Under the pieces are notes generated by a model that had not been told where the DNA came from, did not search any database, and saw only the letters and a program-made list of their open reading frames with translations. Position numbers and translations under genes: made by a program. From Zoogloea dura (GTDB lineage: Bacteria > Pseudomonadota > Gammaproteobacteria > Burkholderiales > Rhodocyclaceae), in the NCBI RefSeq assembly GCF_012927165.1, contig NZ_JABBGA010000011.1, positions 62,001 through 126,000 of the forward strand: a DNA stretch of 64,000 nt. Reading direction: 5' to 3'. Below are positions 25,655 to 35,523 of the stretch, in pieces. How positions within the stretch are numbered: the first letter of the stretch is position 1; every line of letters begins with the position of its first letter.

Positions 25655-26484
25655 GCCAGACCGAAACACCTGCCCGCGCTCGCCGCGGCTTTCTCCGTAT
25701 TGACGCGACCCGGGCTGCCGACCTGATCCGGCGCGGGCGCAATGGCCAGTTACCCGGGCCCGCCGTGTTCGACGTGCGTGACCGGGCCAGCTTCGAGCAC
25801 CGTCACGTGGAGGGTGCCGAACACCTCACCGAGGCCGGCATTGGCGAGGTGTTCGGCCGCCTGCCGCGGGCCATGCCGGTCCTGGTCTACTGCTATCACG
25901 GCAATGCCAGCCAGGTTTTCGCGGAGATGTTTGCCGACTTCCGCTACGCGGAGGTGTATAGCGTGGATGGTGGCTTCGAGCCGCTGGTGGCGGCTCTGGC
26001 GGCCAGTGAGGCGGGGCGCCGCTCGCCCGCCCTGCCCGCCGGGGCGAGCGCCGGGTTGCGTGCCTTCCTGGCCGAGTTCGGTTTCGACCCGGGCAACCTG
26101 GATGCGACCCGCGAGCATGGCCTGACGCCGCTGATGCGGGCTGCGCTGCTTGGCCGCTGCGAGCTGCTGCAGGAGCTGCTGGCCGCCGGGGCGGACATCA
26201 AGCTGCGCAATGGCGATGGCAACAATGCGCTGTGGCTGGCCTGCGTGTCGCGGGAACCGGCCGCCATCCAGATCCTGGTGGCCGCGGGCATCGACCTGGA
26301 CAACCGCAATGACGTGGGAGCGACCTGCCTGATGTATGCGGCTTCCAGTGGCCGGGATGAGATCGTCGCAGCCCTGCTGGCGGCTGGGGCCGATGCCTAC
26401 GTGCGCAACGACGACGACGTCCTGGCGGTGGATCTGGCATCCACGCTGGAGTGCCTCCGTTTATTGAGGCATTCGGCGCGCTGA
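25651..26484 (+). CDS. rhodanese-ankyrin repeat fusion protein
   Basis: 277 aa, beginning in an ATGA overlap with the SagB-like gene. Residues about 15-115 are a single GlpE-type rhodanese domain with the active-site loop YCYHGNAS (Cys81). It could carry persulfide sulfur. Residues about 145-270 are three ankyrin repeats (HGLTPLMRAALLGRCELLQE, then DGNNALWLACVSREPAAIQI, then VGATCLMYAASSGRDEIVAA), probably for protein binding. There is no signal peptide. The pairing points to sulfur or redox handling for the partner nitroreductase or for a nitrogenase-related protein. Confidence 0.9.
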   Translation: MSQTETPARARRGFLRIDATRAADLIRRGRNGQLPGPAVFDVRDRASFEHRHVEGAEHLTEAGIGEVFGRLPRAMPVLVYCYHGNASQVFAEMFADFRYAEVYSVDGGFEPLVAALAASEAGRRSPALPAGASAGLRAFLAEFGFDPGNLDATREHGLTPLMRAALLGRCELLQELLAAGADIKLRNGDGNNALWLACVSREPAAIQILVAAGIDLDNRNDVGATCLMYAASSGRDEIVAALLAAGADAYVRNDDDVLAVDLASTLECLRLLRHSAR

Positions 26485-26525
26485 AGGCCCGACGAGGGCC
26501 GATCGAGTTCTGGCCCGGGGAGAGG

Positions 26526-26559
26526 CGTGGGCGGGCAGCAGGGGGGCTGCCTGCCCACG
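26526..26559. terminator. hairpin between the rhodanese and GGDEF-EAL genes
   Basis: A 14-bp stem (CGTGGGCGGGCAGC with GCTGCCTGCCCACG, one mismatch) and a 6-nt loop lie between convergent genes. There is no clear T-run, so it may act as a roadblock-type or Rho-assisted end for both. Confidence 0.5.
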
Positions 26560-26565
26560 TCCGGT

Positions 26566-29094
26566 TCAGGCGGCCTGCCAGAGGATGACACTGCCGCCGG
26601 CTTCGATCGGCGGGTGGCGGCGGACCAGGCTTTCGATCTGCGCCGCCGGCACGGGCGGGCTGATCAGGTAGCCCTGGATCTTCTCGCAGCCGATGCTGCG
26701 CAGGAATTTCAGCTGGGCTTCGGTCTCCACCCCTTCGGCTACCACTTCCAGCCCCAGCCGGTGGGCCAGCAGCACGGTGACGTCGCAGATGTCAGCGTCG
26801 CTGGGGTCGGTCTCGATGTCCTTGACGAAGGAGCGGTCGATCTTCAGCGTGCGGATCGGGAAGAGCTTGAGGTAGGCCAGCGAGGAGTAGCCGGTGCCGA
26901 AGTCGTCGATCGACAGGGACAGGCCGCTGCCGGTGAGGGCCCGCATCACCTCGATGGTCTCGTTGGGGGAGGCCATCGACACCGATTCGGTGACTTCCAG
27001 GTCGAGCAGGCCGGCGTGCAGGCCATGGACCTCGAGCAGCTCGGCGATACGGGCTGGCAAGGTCTTGTCGAGGAATTGGCCGGTGCTCAGGTTGATCGAC
27101 ATCCGCAGCGGGTCGAGGCCAGCCTCGCGCCAGGCGCCGAGCTGGCGGCAGGCTTCCTGCAGCACCCAGTCGCCGATTGCGTCGATGATGCCGGCCTCTT
27201 CCGCCACCGGGATGAACTCGGCCGGCGGGATGAGGCCGCGGCTGGGGTGATTCCAGCGGATCAGGGCCTCGACCCCCACCAGCCGGCCGCTGCGCAGGTC
27301 GAGCTGGGGCTGGTAGTGGAGCACGAACTGCTCGCGCTCCAGGCCGCTGCGCAGTTCGGACTCGAGGGACAGGCGGCGGGTTGTCGCCGCGTTCATGCCT
27401 TCCGTGAAGAACTGGAAGTTGCCGCGACCCATGGCCTTGGCGTGGTACATGGCCACGTCGGCGTTCTTCAGGAGGTCGCCGATCTCGGTGGCGTCGTCCG
27501 GGTAGAGGCAGATGCCGATGCTGGGCGAGGTGCGCTGCTCCTGGCCGTTGATCAGGTAGGGCGCGGAAATGGCGCGGACGATCTTGTCGGCCACGTGGGC
27601 CGCATCGGTGGCGTCGGCCCCGTCCGGCAGGACCACCACGAACTCGTCGCCGCCCAGGCGCGCCACGATGTCGCTGGTTCGCACCGTGGCGCTCAGGCGC
27701 TTGGCCACCTGGATCAGCAACTCGTCGCCCACATGGTGGCCGAGGGTGTCGTTGATGGCCTTGAAGCGGTCGAGGTCGATCAGCATCAGGGCCAGGGACA
27801 TGCCGGTGCGCTGGCACAGCCCCACCGCCTGCGCGAGCTTTTCGTTGAGGCTGAAGCGGTTGGGCAGGTTGGTCAGGGTGTCGTGGTGGGCCAGGTGGCG
27901 GATCTGCTCCTCGGAGGCCTTCATCTCCGATATGTCGATGAAGTTGCCGATGTAGTTCTGCACCTGGCCGGCGGAATCCCGCACCATCGAGATGGACAGC
28001 CACTTGGGATAGGCCTCGCCGTCCCGCCGGCGGTCCCACAGTTCGCCCTGCCAGGCGCCGTTCTGTTCCAGGTCGGCCCACATTTCCCGATAGACCTCGG
28101 GGGGCGTGATGCCGGCTGACAGGATGCGCGGGTTCTGGCCCAGGACCTCCTCCTGACGGTAGCCGGTGAGCTTGGTGAAGGCCTGGTTGGTGGCCACTAT
28201 GCGGTTCTCCGCGTCGGTGACGATGATCGCCTCGTTGCTGTTGGAGAACACGGTGGCCAGCAGGCGCAGGTGCTCGTCGTTGCGTTTGCGTTCGGAGATG
28301 TCCTGCACCGTGCCTTCGTAGCAGATGAACTCGCCCTGGGGGCCGCGTACGGTGTGGGCGTTTTCCGAGATCCAGATGCATGAGCCGTCGCGGCGCCGCA
28401 CCTCGGACTCGAAGTTGATCACCTCGCCGTGCATTGCCATCAGGTGGCGGAAGCGGCGGCGCCTTTCGGGATCCACGTAGAGCCGGCTCTCGATGTCCGA
28501 CAGGTCAGCCATCAGCTCCTCCGGCGTGGTGTAGCCGTAGAGGCGCGCCAGGGCCGGGTTGGCAGCCAGGTAGCGGCCTTCGCGGGTGGTCTGGAAGATG
28601 CCCTCGGAGGCGTACTCGAAGATGTGGCGGTAGCGCAGCTCGGAATGGGCCAGGGCGTCCAGGGTGGCCTGGCGGGGCGTCACGTCTTCGATGAAGCCCT
28701 CGATGACCACCCGGCCTTCTTCGTCGGGTACCGTGATGCCGCGTTCGAGCACCCAGCGGGTCTCACCGTCGGCGGTCTGGATGCGGTATTGCACGGCGAA
28801 ACGCTGGCCTTCCCGCGCGGCCCGGCGGATCTGCTCGCGGATCCGGGCCCGGTCTTCCGGGTGGGTGATGTTCTCCCAGCTGATGAAGGCGTTGTCTACG
28901 ATCTCGGCCGGCGCATAGCCGCACAGCCCGGTGCTGCCCTGGCTGACGAAGACCATGGTCCAGTGCTCGTCATCCAGGCAGCGGTACACCATCCCCTCCA
29001 GGTTGTTGACCAGGGTGTCGAGAATGCGGGTCCGGTCCACGGCCCTGGCGGTGAGGAAACTGTTGCGGCGGAGACGTCCTGCTTGGGCTTGCAC
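26566..29094 (-). CDS. PAS-PAS-PAS-GGDEF-EAL cyclic-di-GMP signalling protein
   Basis: 842 aa from a GTG at 29094; no better start precedes the first PAS domain. Three PAS/PAC units span about 25-400 (for example MVFVSQGSTGLCGYAPAEIV, IFEYASEGIFQTTREGRYLA, and IIVTDAENRIVATNQAF). The diguanylate cyclase domain has an intact active site, RLGGDEFVVVLPDG, near residue 480. The phosphodiesterase domain has VGVEALIRWNHP near 609 and later DDFGTGYSSLAYLK. Both catalytic motifs look intact, so net activity cannot be called. There is no membrane segment, so it is cytoplasmic; the PAS ligand (oxygen, redox, small molecule) is unknown. Confidence 0.95.
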   Translation of the reverse strand: MQAQAGRLRRNSFLTARAVDRTRILDTLVNNLEGMVYRCLDDEHWTMVFVSQGSTGLCGYAPAEIVDNAFISWENITHPEDRARIREQIRRAAREGQRFAVQYRIQTADGETRWVLERGITVPDEEGRVVIEGFIEDVTPRQATLDALAHSELRYRHIFEYASEGIFQTTREGRYLAANPALARLYGYTTPEELMADLSDIESRLYVDPERRRRFRHLMAMHGEVINFESEVRRRDGSCIWISENAHTVRGPQGEFICYEGTVQDISERKRNDEHLRLLATVFSNSNEAIIVTDAENRIVATNQAFTKLTGYRQEEVLGQNPRILSAGITPPEVYREMWADLEQNGAWQGELWDRRRDGEAYPKWLSISMVRDSAGQVQNYIGNFIDISEMKASEEQIRHLAHHDTLTNLPNRFSLNEKLAQAVGLCQRTGMSLALMLIDLDRFKAINDTLGHHVGDELLIQVAKRLSATVRTSDIVARLGGDEFVVVLPDGADATDAAHVADKIVRAISAPYLINGQEQRTSPSIGICLYPDDATEIGDLLKNADVAMYHAKAMGRGNFQFFTEGMNAATTRRLSLESELRSGLEREQFVLHYQPQLDLRSGRLVGVEALIRWNHPSRGLIPPAEFIPVAEEAGIIDAIGDWVLQEACRQLGAWREAGLDPLRMSINLSTGQFLDKTLPARIAELLEVHGLHAGLLDLEVTESVSMASPNETIEVMRALTGSGLSLSIDDFGTGYSSLAYLKLFPIRTLKIDRSFVKDIETDPSDADICDVTVLLAHRLGLEVVAEGVETEAQLKFLRSIGCEKIQGYLISPPVPAAQIESLVRRHPPIEAGGSVILWQAA

Positions 29095-29552
29095 GATGGA
29101 GTTGCCTGTCGGCGGGCTTGTTGATTGATAGACTCAAAGCAAGCGTTGTGCCGACCCTCTGCGCAGCCCCGCTCTACGGAATGGTCTTGATGCTGCACTG
29201 CGGTAGTGCGCCTTTCCGGCGCCGGGCACCGCCATGGGGCGGGTTCTCCGCGGGTGGCTTGCGCGGTGATCTATATCACTAATTTTCCTGGCATTTATGC
29301 GCTTTGCGAGTGCCTGTCCGTGCAGTTTTTGCGCCAGCCTCCAGCGCGCATGGTGTCCGGCCTGCCCTGAGTCGGTGCGGTGGTGCCGGCGGCCTGGTCC
29401 GGAGGTCCCTCACCGGAGGGCCGGGTGGCCGCGTGGCACGAGGACTGCGTTGGGGGGCATGCGGTCAGTCCGGGCCTGCGGATCGATACCGGTTGCGCGG
29501 CCTGGTCAAGAACCGGCGCAGCGACGACAGGGGGCTGGCCGGCCGCGCCGGC
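29095..29552. other. 458-bp gene-free spacer
   Basis: I see no credible gene here; open frames lack ribosome sites and resemblance to any family. The stretch contains the candidate FNR/CRP-type dyad at 29266-29279 and an adjacent AT-rich patch (TAATTTTCCTGGCATTTATG), which may be a promoter. The part next to apaG is GC-rich with GCCGGC repeats that could end the apaG transcript. Confidence 0.55.
29266..29279. promoter_or_regulatory. candidate FNR/CRP-family binding site
   Basis: GTGAT-CTAT-ATCAC is a perfect-armed dyad close to the FNR consensus TTGAT-N4-ATCAA, differing at one base in each arm. It is 172 bp upstream of the GGDEF-EAL start. Which gene it would control is unclear. Confidence 0.3.
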
Positions 29553-29939
29553 TCAGTGCAGGGTGCGTGGCATGGCCAGGGTGAATTCGGGGATGTCGGC
29601 ATCGAAGTGCCCGCCATCCTCTCCCACCATCTGGTAGCGGCCTTTCATGGTGCCCACCGGGGTGGCGATGGTGCAGCCGCTGGTGTATTCGAAGGCTTCG
29701 CCCGGCTTCAGCAGGGGTTGCTTGCCGATCACACCGCTGCCTTCCACCTCCTGCACCGCGCCGCCGGCATCGGTGATGATCCAGTGGCGTCCCAGCAACT
29801 GGGCGCTGGCCGAACCGATGTTGCGGATGGTGATGTGGTAGGCGAACACGTAGCGGTCCGCTTCTACGCTGGATTGTTCTTCGATGAAGTGGGCAACCGC
29901 CGTGACCTCGATGGCCTTGGGGTGAGAGCTGGTGGTCAT
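29553..29939 (-). CDS. apaG: ApaG protein
   Basis: 128 aa, the usual size. It is a fibronectin-III-like single-domain protein, linked to Co2+/Mg2+ tolerance in enterobacteria; its biochemical role is unsettled. The conserved [31 protein letters not shown] and the Gly-rich [18 protein letters not shown] blocks are all present. It is divergent from rpe across 165 bp, an arrangement seen in other betaproteobacteria. Confidence 0.96.
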   Translation of the reverse strand: MTTSSHPKAIEVTAVAHFIEEQSSVEADRYVFAYHITIRNIGSASAQLLGRHWIITDAGGAVQEVEGSGVIGKQPLLKPGEAFEYTSGCTIATPVGTMKGRYQMVGEDGGHFDADIPEFTLAMPRTLH

Positions 29940-30104
29940 TGTCTCTGCAGGGAGGGGGTTCGAAGAGCCGTCATTGAAACGGAATTGTCGCTCAGCCGCA
30001 ACAGGCGAATCCCGCAGGGCAGGCCGCGCCTGTTGCGCGTTGGCGCTGGGTGGGCGGGCGGGTACACTGCGCAGCTTCCCGCTTCCACCCCGTCAGGCAT
30101 TTCC

Positions 30105-30797
30105 ATGACTTTCCGTATCGCTCCCAGCATCCTCTCCGCCAATTTCGCCAAGCTCGGCGAAGAGGTCGCCAACGTGATCGCCTCCGGCGCCGACTGGATC
30201 CACTTCGACGTGATGGATAACCATTACGTGCCCAACCTGACCATCGGTCCCCTGGTCTGCGAGGCCATCCGTCCGTGTACCACGGCGCCGATCGACGTGC
30301 ACCTGATGGTCAAGCCGGTGGACCGCATCGTCCCAGACTTCGCCAAGGCCGGTGCCAACATCATCACCTTCCACCCTGAAGCCTCCGAGCACATCGACCG
30401 GACCCTTGGCCTGATCCGCGACAGCGGCTGCCAGGCCGGCCTGGTATTCAACCCGGCCACCCCGCTGAACTGGATGGACCACGTGATGGACAAGCTGGAC
30501 ATCGTCCTGGTGATGAGCGTCAACCCGGGCTTCGGCGGCCAGTCCTTCATTCCCGGCGCCCTCGACAAGCTGCGCGAGGCTCGGGCCAAGATCGACGCCT
30601 ACACGGCCCGCACGGGGCGGCAGATCCTGCTGGAGATCGACGGTGGCGTGAAGGTGGACAACATCGCCGAGATCGCGCGGGCCGGCGCCGACACCTTCGT
30701 GGCCGGCTCGGCTGTGTTCGGTGCCGGGAAGGACAGCGACCCGCAGCGCTACAACTCGGTGCTCGCCAATCTGCGCAGCGCCCTGGCCGGCATCTAG
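30105..30797 (+). CDS. rpe: ribulose-phosphate 3-epimerase
   Basis: 230 aa from the ATG at 30105; the frame is open for 800 bp upstream but that portion has no family sequence. It interconverts ribulose 5-phosphate and xylulose 5-phosphate in the pentose phosphate and Calvin pathways. The TIM-barrel landmarks are [32 protein letters not shown] (metal ligands), [15 protein letters not shown] and [12 protein letters not shown]. Its stop overlaps the convergent GlxA-type gene by 4 bp. The usual next gene, gph, lies 2.3 kb further on. Confidence 0.97.
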   Translation: MTFRIAPSILSANFAKLGEEVANVIASGADWIHFDVMDNHYVPNLTIGPLVCEAIRPCTTAPIDVHLMVKPVDRIVPDFAKAGANIITFHPEASEHIDRTLGLIRDSGCQAGLVFNPATPLNWMDHVMDKLDIVLVMSVNPGFGGQSFIPGALDKLREARAKIDAYTARTGRQILLEIDGGVKVDNIAEIARAGADTFVAGSAVFGAGKDSDPQRYNSVLANLRSALAGI

Positions 30798-31735
30798 GCG
30801 CCAGCGCGGCGCCGGACCGAAGGGGGTACTCCCAGCACCCTCAGAAAGGCCCGGCGCATCCTTTCCCCATCGCCGAAGCCACAACGGCGGGCCACCGCCT
30901 GGACGGCTTCCTGGCTGCTCTCCAGGGCTGCGACAGCGGCCTCGACCCTCAGGCGCTCCACCGCCCGGGCCGGCGTGACGCCCACCTCCTGCACGAAGCG
31001 GCGGGAGAAATTACGGGGGCTCATGCAGGCCAGGGCGGCCAGCTGATCCACGTCCAGTCGTTCGTCCAGGTGGCGTCGCACGTGGTCGAGCAGGTTTGCG
31101 AAGGGGCTGCCCGGGGGCTGCATGTCCGCCATTTCCGAGAACTGTGACTGCCCGCCGGGGCGCCGGTAATACACCACCAGCTGGCGTGCCACCTGGCGGG
31201 CCACGGCTTCGCCGAGATCGTCGGCGATCAGGGCCAGGGCAAGGTCGATGCCGGCCGTGATGCCTGCGGAGGTCCACAGCGGGCCGTCCCGCACGAAGAT
31301 CTTGTCCGCATCCAGCTGCACCGCCGGAAAGCGGCGGCTGAAGCTGGGGCCGCGCCCCCAGTGCGTGGTGGCCTTCCTGCCGTCGAGCAGGCCGGCGCTG
31401 GCCAGCAGCCAGGCGCCGGAGCAGACGCTCGCGGTGCGGCGGGCGACCCGGGCCTGGCGGATCACCCAGGCAAGGGTCAGCGAGCACTCCGAGGCCGCAT
31501 CGACACCGGTCCCCCCGGCAATCAGAAGCGTGTCCGGCGCCTCCGCCGCGCTCAGGGGAACGCTCAGCAGCCGGGCCCCGCCGGAGCTCGGCACAAGGCC
31601 GCCGTCGAGGGACAGGATGTCCAGCCGGTAACTGTTGGGGACACAGTCGTTGGCGGCTTCGAAGGCGCCCAGGGGGCCGGCCGCATCGAGGAGCTGGAAG
31701 CCGGGGAAGATCAGCAGGCCGAGGATGCGGGACAT
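30794..31735 (-). CDS. GlxA-type AraC-family transcriptional regulator with DJ-1/PfpI domain
   Basis: 313 aa. Residues 5-180 are a class-I-amidotransferase-like (DJ-1/PfpI) domain with the nucleophile-elbow Cys105 in [17 protein letters not shown]. Residues about 215-310 are a double helix-turn-helix AraC domain ([16 protein letters not shown], then [19 protein letters not shown]). Such regulators often sense small metabolites. It faces the MFS gene divergently across 85 bp, so it probably controls that transporter and itself. Confidence 0.93.
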   Translation of the reverse strand: MSRILGLLIFPGFQLLDAAGPLGAFEAANDCVPNSYRLDILSLDGGLVPSSGGARLLSVPLSAAEAPDTLLIAGGTGVDAASECSLTLAWVIRQARVARRTASVCSGAWLLASAGLLDGRKATTHWGRGPSFSRRFPAVQLDADKIFVRDGPLWTSAGITAGIDLALALIADDLGEAVARQVARQLVVYYRRPGGQSQFSEMADMQPPGSPFANLLDHVRRHLDERLDVDQLAALACMSPRNFSRRFVQEVGVTPARAVERLRVEAAVAALESSQEAVQAVARRCGFGDGERMRRAFLRVLGVPPSVRRRAGA

Positions 31736-31820
31736 GGCATGAAAAGTGGGGTGTGTGTCATTTACGCCATCACTCTAGCCGGCGAGCATGGACGGGTCAA
31801 AGTCCTCCGGAGATCTCTCC

Positions 31821-32996
31821 ATGAACCGCAACCTGATCCTGCTGACTCTCAGCCAGGCCTTGATGATGACGGTGGTCGGGCTCCTGCTGTCCGCATCCGC
31901 GCTGGTCGGGGCCCGGCTGGCCGATTCGGCCGCCCTCGCAACCCTGCCGCTTGCCCTGCAATACCTGGTGACCCTGATGGCCCTGCCGCTCGCCTCGCGC
32001 CTGATGGCGCAGCGGGGGCGGCGGCCGGTATTCGTGGCTGGCGCGTTGTGCGGCGGGGCGGGCCTGCTGTTGGCGGCGGCGGGCATCGCTCTCGGGCGCT
32101 TCTCCCTGTTCTGCCTCGGTGCCGCCTGCGTGGGCGTGTATGGGGCGGTGGGGCAGTTCTACCGCTTTGCGGCGCTCGAGGCCGTGCCGCCCGCAGCGCG
32201 GGGCCGGGCGGTGTCCCTGACTCTCAGCGGCGGTGTGCTGGCCGCGTTTGCAGGCCCGGCGATCGCGCGGGTGACCCGGGATCTGCTGGACGCGCCTTTC
32301 CTGGCCAGCTTCCTGGGGCTGGTGGCATGCACGCTCTTGTCTGCCTTGCTGGCCATGGCGCTGCGCCTGCCCCGGGCCTCTCCCGGTGAGGCGACCCTGC
32401 CGTGCCGGCCCCTGCGCAGCCTGCTGGGTGACGGTGGCCTGCGGCTGGCCCTGGCGGGTGGGATGGTGGGTTACGGCGTGATGAACCTGCTGATGACCGC
32501 CACACCTCTGGCCATGCTCTGTGCCCGGCTGGATTTCGGGGCAACGGCTGGAGTGATCCAGTGGCACCTCGTGGCCATGTTCGCGCCGTCCTTCCTCACG
32601 GGGGCGCTGATCGGACGCGTCGGCACGCGGGCCGTGATGGGGCTCGGCGGTGTGCTGACGCTGGGGGGCGTCGCCGTGGCCCTGTCGGGGACGGCGCTGG
32701 CGCATTTCCAGGTTGCTCTGGTGCTGCTGGGCGTGGGGTGGAACTTCCTCTATGTCGCTGCGACAAGCCTGCTGGCAGAGTCCTGGCGCGAGGAGGACAA
32801 GGCGCGGGTGCAGGCAATCAATGACAGCCTGGTCTTCGGGGTGGTCAGCCTGGCCACTTTTGGTGCCGGCCCGCTGGTTGACCGCTTTGGCTGGGAGGCG
32901 GTGAACCGGTTGGCGGCGCTTCCTGTCGTGGCGCTGTTGGTGTGGGTTTGTCTCCAGCGGCTGAGGCGAGGGGGGGCGCTGGCGTCCCGGGGCTGA
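31821..32996 (+). CDS. MFS transporter
   Basis: 391 aa from the ATG at 31821, which has GGAGA 7 bp upstream; the ATG at 31788 is less likely. Twelve hydrophobic helices are visible, with the MFS motif-A-like loop RLMAQRGRRPVFVAGAL between helices 2 and 3 and a long central loop near residue 190. The substrate is unknown. Divergence from the GlxA-type regulator suggests an inducible drug or metabolite efflux function. Confidence 0.9.
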   Translation: MNRNLILLTLSQALMMTVVGLLLSASALVGARLADSAALATLPLALQYLVTLMALPLASRLMAQRGRRPVFVAGALCGGAGLLLAAAGIALGRFSLFCLGAACVGVYGAVGQFYRFAALEAVPPAARGRAVSLTLSGGVLAAFAGPAIARVTRDLLDAPFLASFLGLVACTLLSALLAMALRLPRASPGEATLPCRPLRSLLGDGGLRLALAGGMVGYGVMNLLMTATPLAMLCARLDFGATAGVIQWHLVAMFAPSFLTGALIGRVGTRAVMGLGGVLTLGGVAVALSGTALAHFQVALVLLGVGWNFLYVAATSLLAESWREEDKARVQAINDSLVFGVVSLATFGAGPLVDRFGWEAVNRLAALPVVALLVWVCLQRLRRGGALASRG

Positions 32997-33071
32997 TCTC
33001 CGTATCCTCACTCCCTTTGCATTCCTGCCCGCGCCGAGGCCAGTCAGTCTCCGCGGCCATCGCGAGTATTC

Positions 33072-33749
33072 ATGGCCATGCACCCCCCCGCCGCTGTGCG
33101 TGCCGTCCTCTTCGATCTGGACGGCACCCTGCTCGATTCCATCCCCGACCTGTCCGAAGCCTGCCACCGCATGATGCTGGAGCTGGGGCGGGCGCCCCAT
33201 GACATCGAGGTGATCCGGAGCTTCGTCGGCAAGGGCATGCTCAACCTGGTGCGGCGCTGCCTCAGCGAGCACGGCACGGCCAGCGAGGCCGACATGGAGC
33301 GGGCCGTGGCGGCCTTCCAGCGCCACTACGCCGACGTCAATGGTGCGGCCACGCTGCTTTACGACGGGGTGGTGCCGGCCCTGCAGGCCTTGCGCGAGCG
33401 CGGCGTGGCGATGGCCTGCGTGACCAACAAGCCGACCGCCTTCACCGGGCCGCTGCTGGCGCGCATGGGGCTGGCCGATTACTTTGCCGTCACCGTAAGC
33501 GGTGACACCGTGGCCGAGAAGAAGCCCCATCCGGCGCCGCTGCGGCATGCCTGTGCGCTGCTCGGGGTGACGGCGGAGCAGGCCCTGATGATCGGCGATT
33601 CGGCCAACGACGCCGAGGCCGCCCGTGCGGCCGGCATGCCGGTGCTGCTGGTCACCTATGGCTACAGCGAAGGCATGCCGGTAGACAGCATCGAATGCGA
33701 CGGTCTACTATCCAGCCTCGTCGAAGCGCTCCCGCGCATTCTCGGCTGA
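33072..33749 (+). CDS. gph: phosphoglycolate phosphatase
   Basis: 225 aa HAD-family hydrolase. Motif I is LFDLDGTLLDSIPDL (nucleophile Asp and acid/base Asp), motif II is in ACVTNKP, motif III is AEKKPHPAP, and motif IV is MIGDSANDAEAARAAGMP. It removes phosphate from 2-phosphoglycolate formed in DNA repair or by RuBisCO. The gene-order context (rpe, gph, trpE) supports this member among similar HAD phosphatases. A second ATG two codons in (33078) is equally possible. Confidence 0.93.
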   Translation: MAMHPPAAVRAVLFDLDGTLLDSIPDLSEACHRMMLELGRAPHDIEVIRSFVGKGMLNLVRRCLSEHGTASEADMERAVAAFQRHYADVNGAATLLYDGVVPALQALRERGVAMACVTNKPTAFTGPLLARMGLADYFAVTVSGDTVAEKKPHPAPLRHACALLGVTAEQALMIGDSANDAEAARAAGMPVLLVTYGYSEGMPVDSIECDGLLSSLVEALPRILG

Positions 33750-33937
33750 AAAAACGGAAACCATTCCAGTGACCCGCAAGCGCACGATCTTCGTAGAGGA
33801 GTTCCCTGCCGTTCGTATCCCCCGCTCTGGCGGATGCGGCGGCCGGTCATGGCTGTTCGCCTGAATTTGCCCTGAATGGTCGCGGGCCCGCCCCGTGATA
33901 CCCTCGCGAAAAAGCATCATGCACTTCCGGAGTCTCC

Positions 33938-35410
33938 ATGACCGAAGCCGAATTCCACGCCCTGGCCGCCCAGGGCTATAACCGCATCCCGGTTACGCTC
34001 GAAACCTTTGCGGATCTCGACACCCCCCTCTCCGTCTACCTGAAGCTGGCCAATGCGCCCAACACCTACCTGCTCGAATCCGTGCAGGGGGGAGAGCGCT
34101 TCGGACGCTATTCCATCATCGGCCTGGCTGCCTCCACCCGCATCGAGGTGCATGGCCGTTCGGTGTTGCTGCTGGCCAACGACCGCCTGATCGAACGCCG
34201 CGACTACGGCGATCCGCTCAACTACGTGGCCGAGTTCATGGACCGCATCAAGGTGCCGCCGCGCGACCACCTGCCGCGCTTTGCCGGCGGCCTGGTGGGC
34301 TGCTTCGGCTACGACACCGTGCGCTACATCGAGCCGCGCCTGGCCAGGACCGAGAAGAAGGACGCCTTGGGTACGCCCGACATCCTGCTGCTGCTGTCCG
34401 AAGAGATCGCCATCGTCGACAACCTGTCCGGCAAGCTGACCCTGGTGGTCTATGCCGAGCCGGAAGTGCCCAACGCCTATCCCCGCGCGGTGCGCCGCCT
34501 CAAGGAGCTGCTGGGCAAGCTGCGCGAGCCGGTCAAGGTGCCCGACGAGACCCGCGCCGCGTCCGCCGAAGCCGTCTCCAGCTTTGGCGAGGACGCCTTC
34601 AAGGCGGCCGTGCAGAAGGCCAAGGACTACATCGTCGAGGGCGACATCATGCAGGTGGTGCTGTCCCAGCGCATGAGCAAGCCCTTCGGCGCCAGCCCCC
34701 TGTCCCTGTACCGGGCGATCCGCAGCCTCAACCCCTCGCCCTACATGTTCTATTTCAACTTCGAGGACTTCCAGGTGGTCGGCGCGTCGCCCGAGATCCT
34801 GGTGCGTCTCGAGGATGATGAAGTCACCGTGCGTCCCATCGCCGGCACCCGCAAGCGCGGTGTCAATCACGAGGAGGACGTGGCCCTCGAGAAGGAACTG
34901 CTGGCCGACGAGAAGGAGCGCGCCGAGCACCTGCAACTCCTTGACCTGGGCCGCAACGACTGCGGTCGGGTGGCCCAGACCGGCAGCGTGCGGGTCACCG
35001 AGCAATTCACGGTGGAGCGCTACTCCCACGTGATGCACATCGTCTCCAACGTGGAAGGCAAGCTCAAGGACGGGCTCAACGCCCTGGCGGTGCTGCGCGC
35101 CACCTTCCCGGCGGGCACCGTGTCCGGCGCGCCCAAGCTGCGCGCCATGGAGATCATCGACGAGCTGGAGCCGACCAAGCGCGGCATCTATGCCGGGTCG
35201 GTGGGCTACCTCGGCTTCCACGGCGACATGGACCTGGCCATCGCCATCCGCACCGCGGTGGTCAAGGACGGCCAGATCCATGTGCAGGCCGGCGCCGGCA
35301 TCGTCGCCGATTCCAATCCCGAATCCGAATGGCAGGAAACCCAGAACAAGGCCCGCGCCATGCTGCGCGCCGCCGAGATCGCCGAAGCCGGGCTCGACAC
35401 CCGGCTGTGA
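33938..35410 (+). CDS. trpE: anthranilate synthase component I
   Basis: 490 aa, full length, with GGAGTC before the ATG. It condenses chorismate with ammonia from TrpG to give anthranilate. The C-terminal chorismate-binding region has the conserved [41 protein letters not shown] and [19 protein letters not shown]. The N-terminal regulatory part contains the [15 protein letters not shown] stretch with the tryptophan-feedback serine. No tandem-Trp leader peptide is visible in the 188 bp upstream, so attenuation of the E. coli kind is unlikely. Confidence 0.98.
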   Translation: MTEAEFHALAAQGYNRIPVTLETFADLDTPLSVYLKLANAPNTYLLESVQGGERFGRYSIIGLAASTRIEVHGRSVLLLANDRLIERRDYGDPLNYVAEFMDRIKVPPRDHLPRFAGGLVGCFGYDTVRYIEPRLARTEKKDALGTPDILLLLSEEIAIVDNLSGKLTLVVYAEPEVPNAYPRAVRRLKELLGKLREPVKVPDETRAASAEAVSSFGEDAFKAAVQKAKDYIVEGDIMQVVLSQRMSKPFGASPLSLYRAIRSLNPSPYMFYFNFEDFQVVGASPEILVRLEDDEVTVRPIAGTRKRGVNHEEDVALEKELLADEKERAEHLQLLDLGRNDCGRVAQTGSVRVTEQFTVERYSHVMHIVSNVEGKLKDGLNALAVLRATFPAGTVSGAPKLRAMEIIDELEPTKRGIYAGSVGYLGFHGDMDLAIAIRTAVVKDGQIHVQAGAGIVADSNPESEWQETQNKARAMLRAAEIAEAGLDTRL

Positions 35411-35523
35411 TCGGAACGGGAGCGGTGGCCGCGCGCCGGCCCCTCCCCGGGTTTGCCTCCCCTGCGCACCCGCCCGCTACGGCCGGTGCCGCGACTGAAC
35501 AAGACCGGAAAGGATGACCAGCC

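Noticed and set aside
26527-28119. Plus-strand open frame opposite the GGDEF-EAL gene
   Set aside because: Same antisense effect; the minus-strand protein has intact PAS, GGDEF and EAL motifs.
33750-33937. Possible trp attenuator with leader peptide
   Set aside because: The only short frame near trpE (MAVRLNLP) has no Trp codons, and no alternative terminator/antiterminator pair is apparent.
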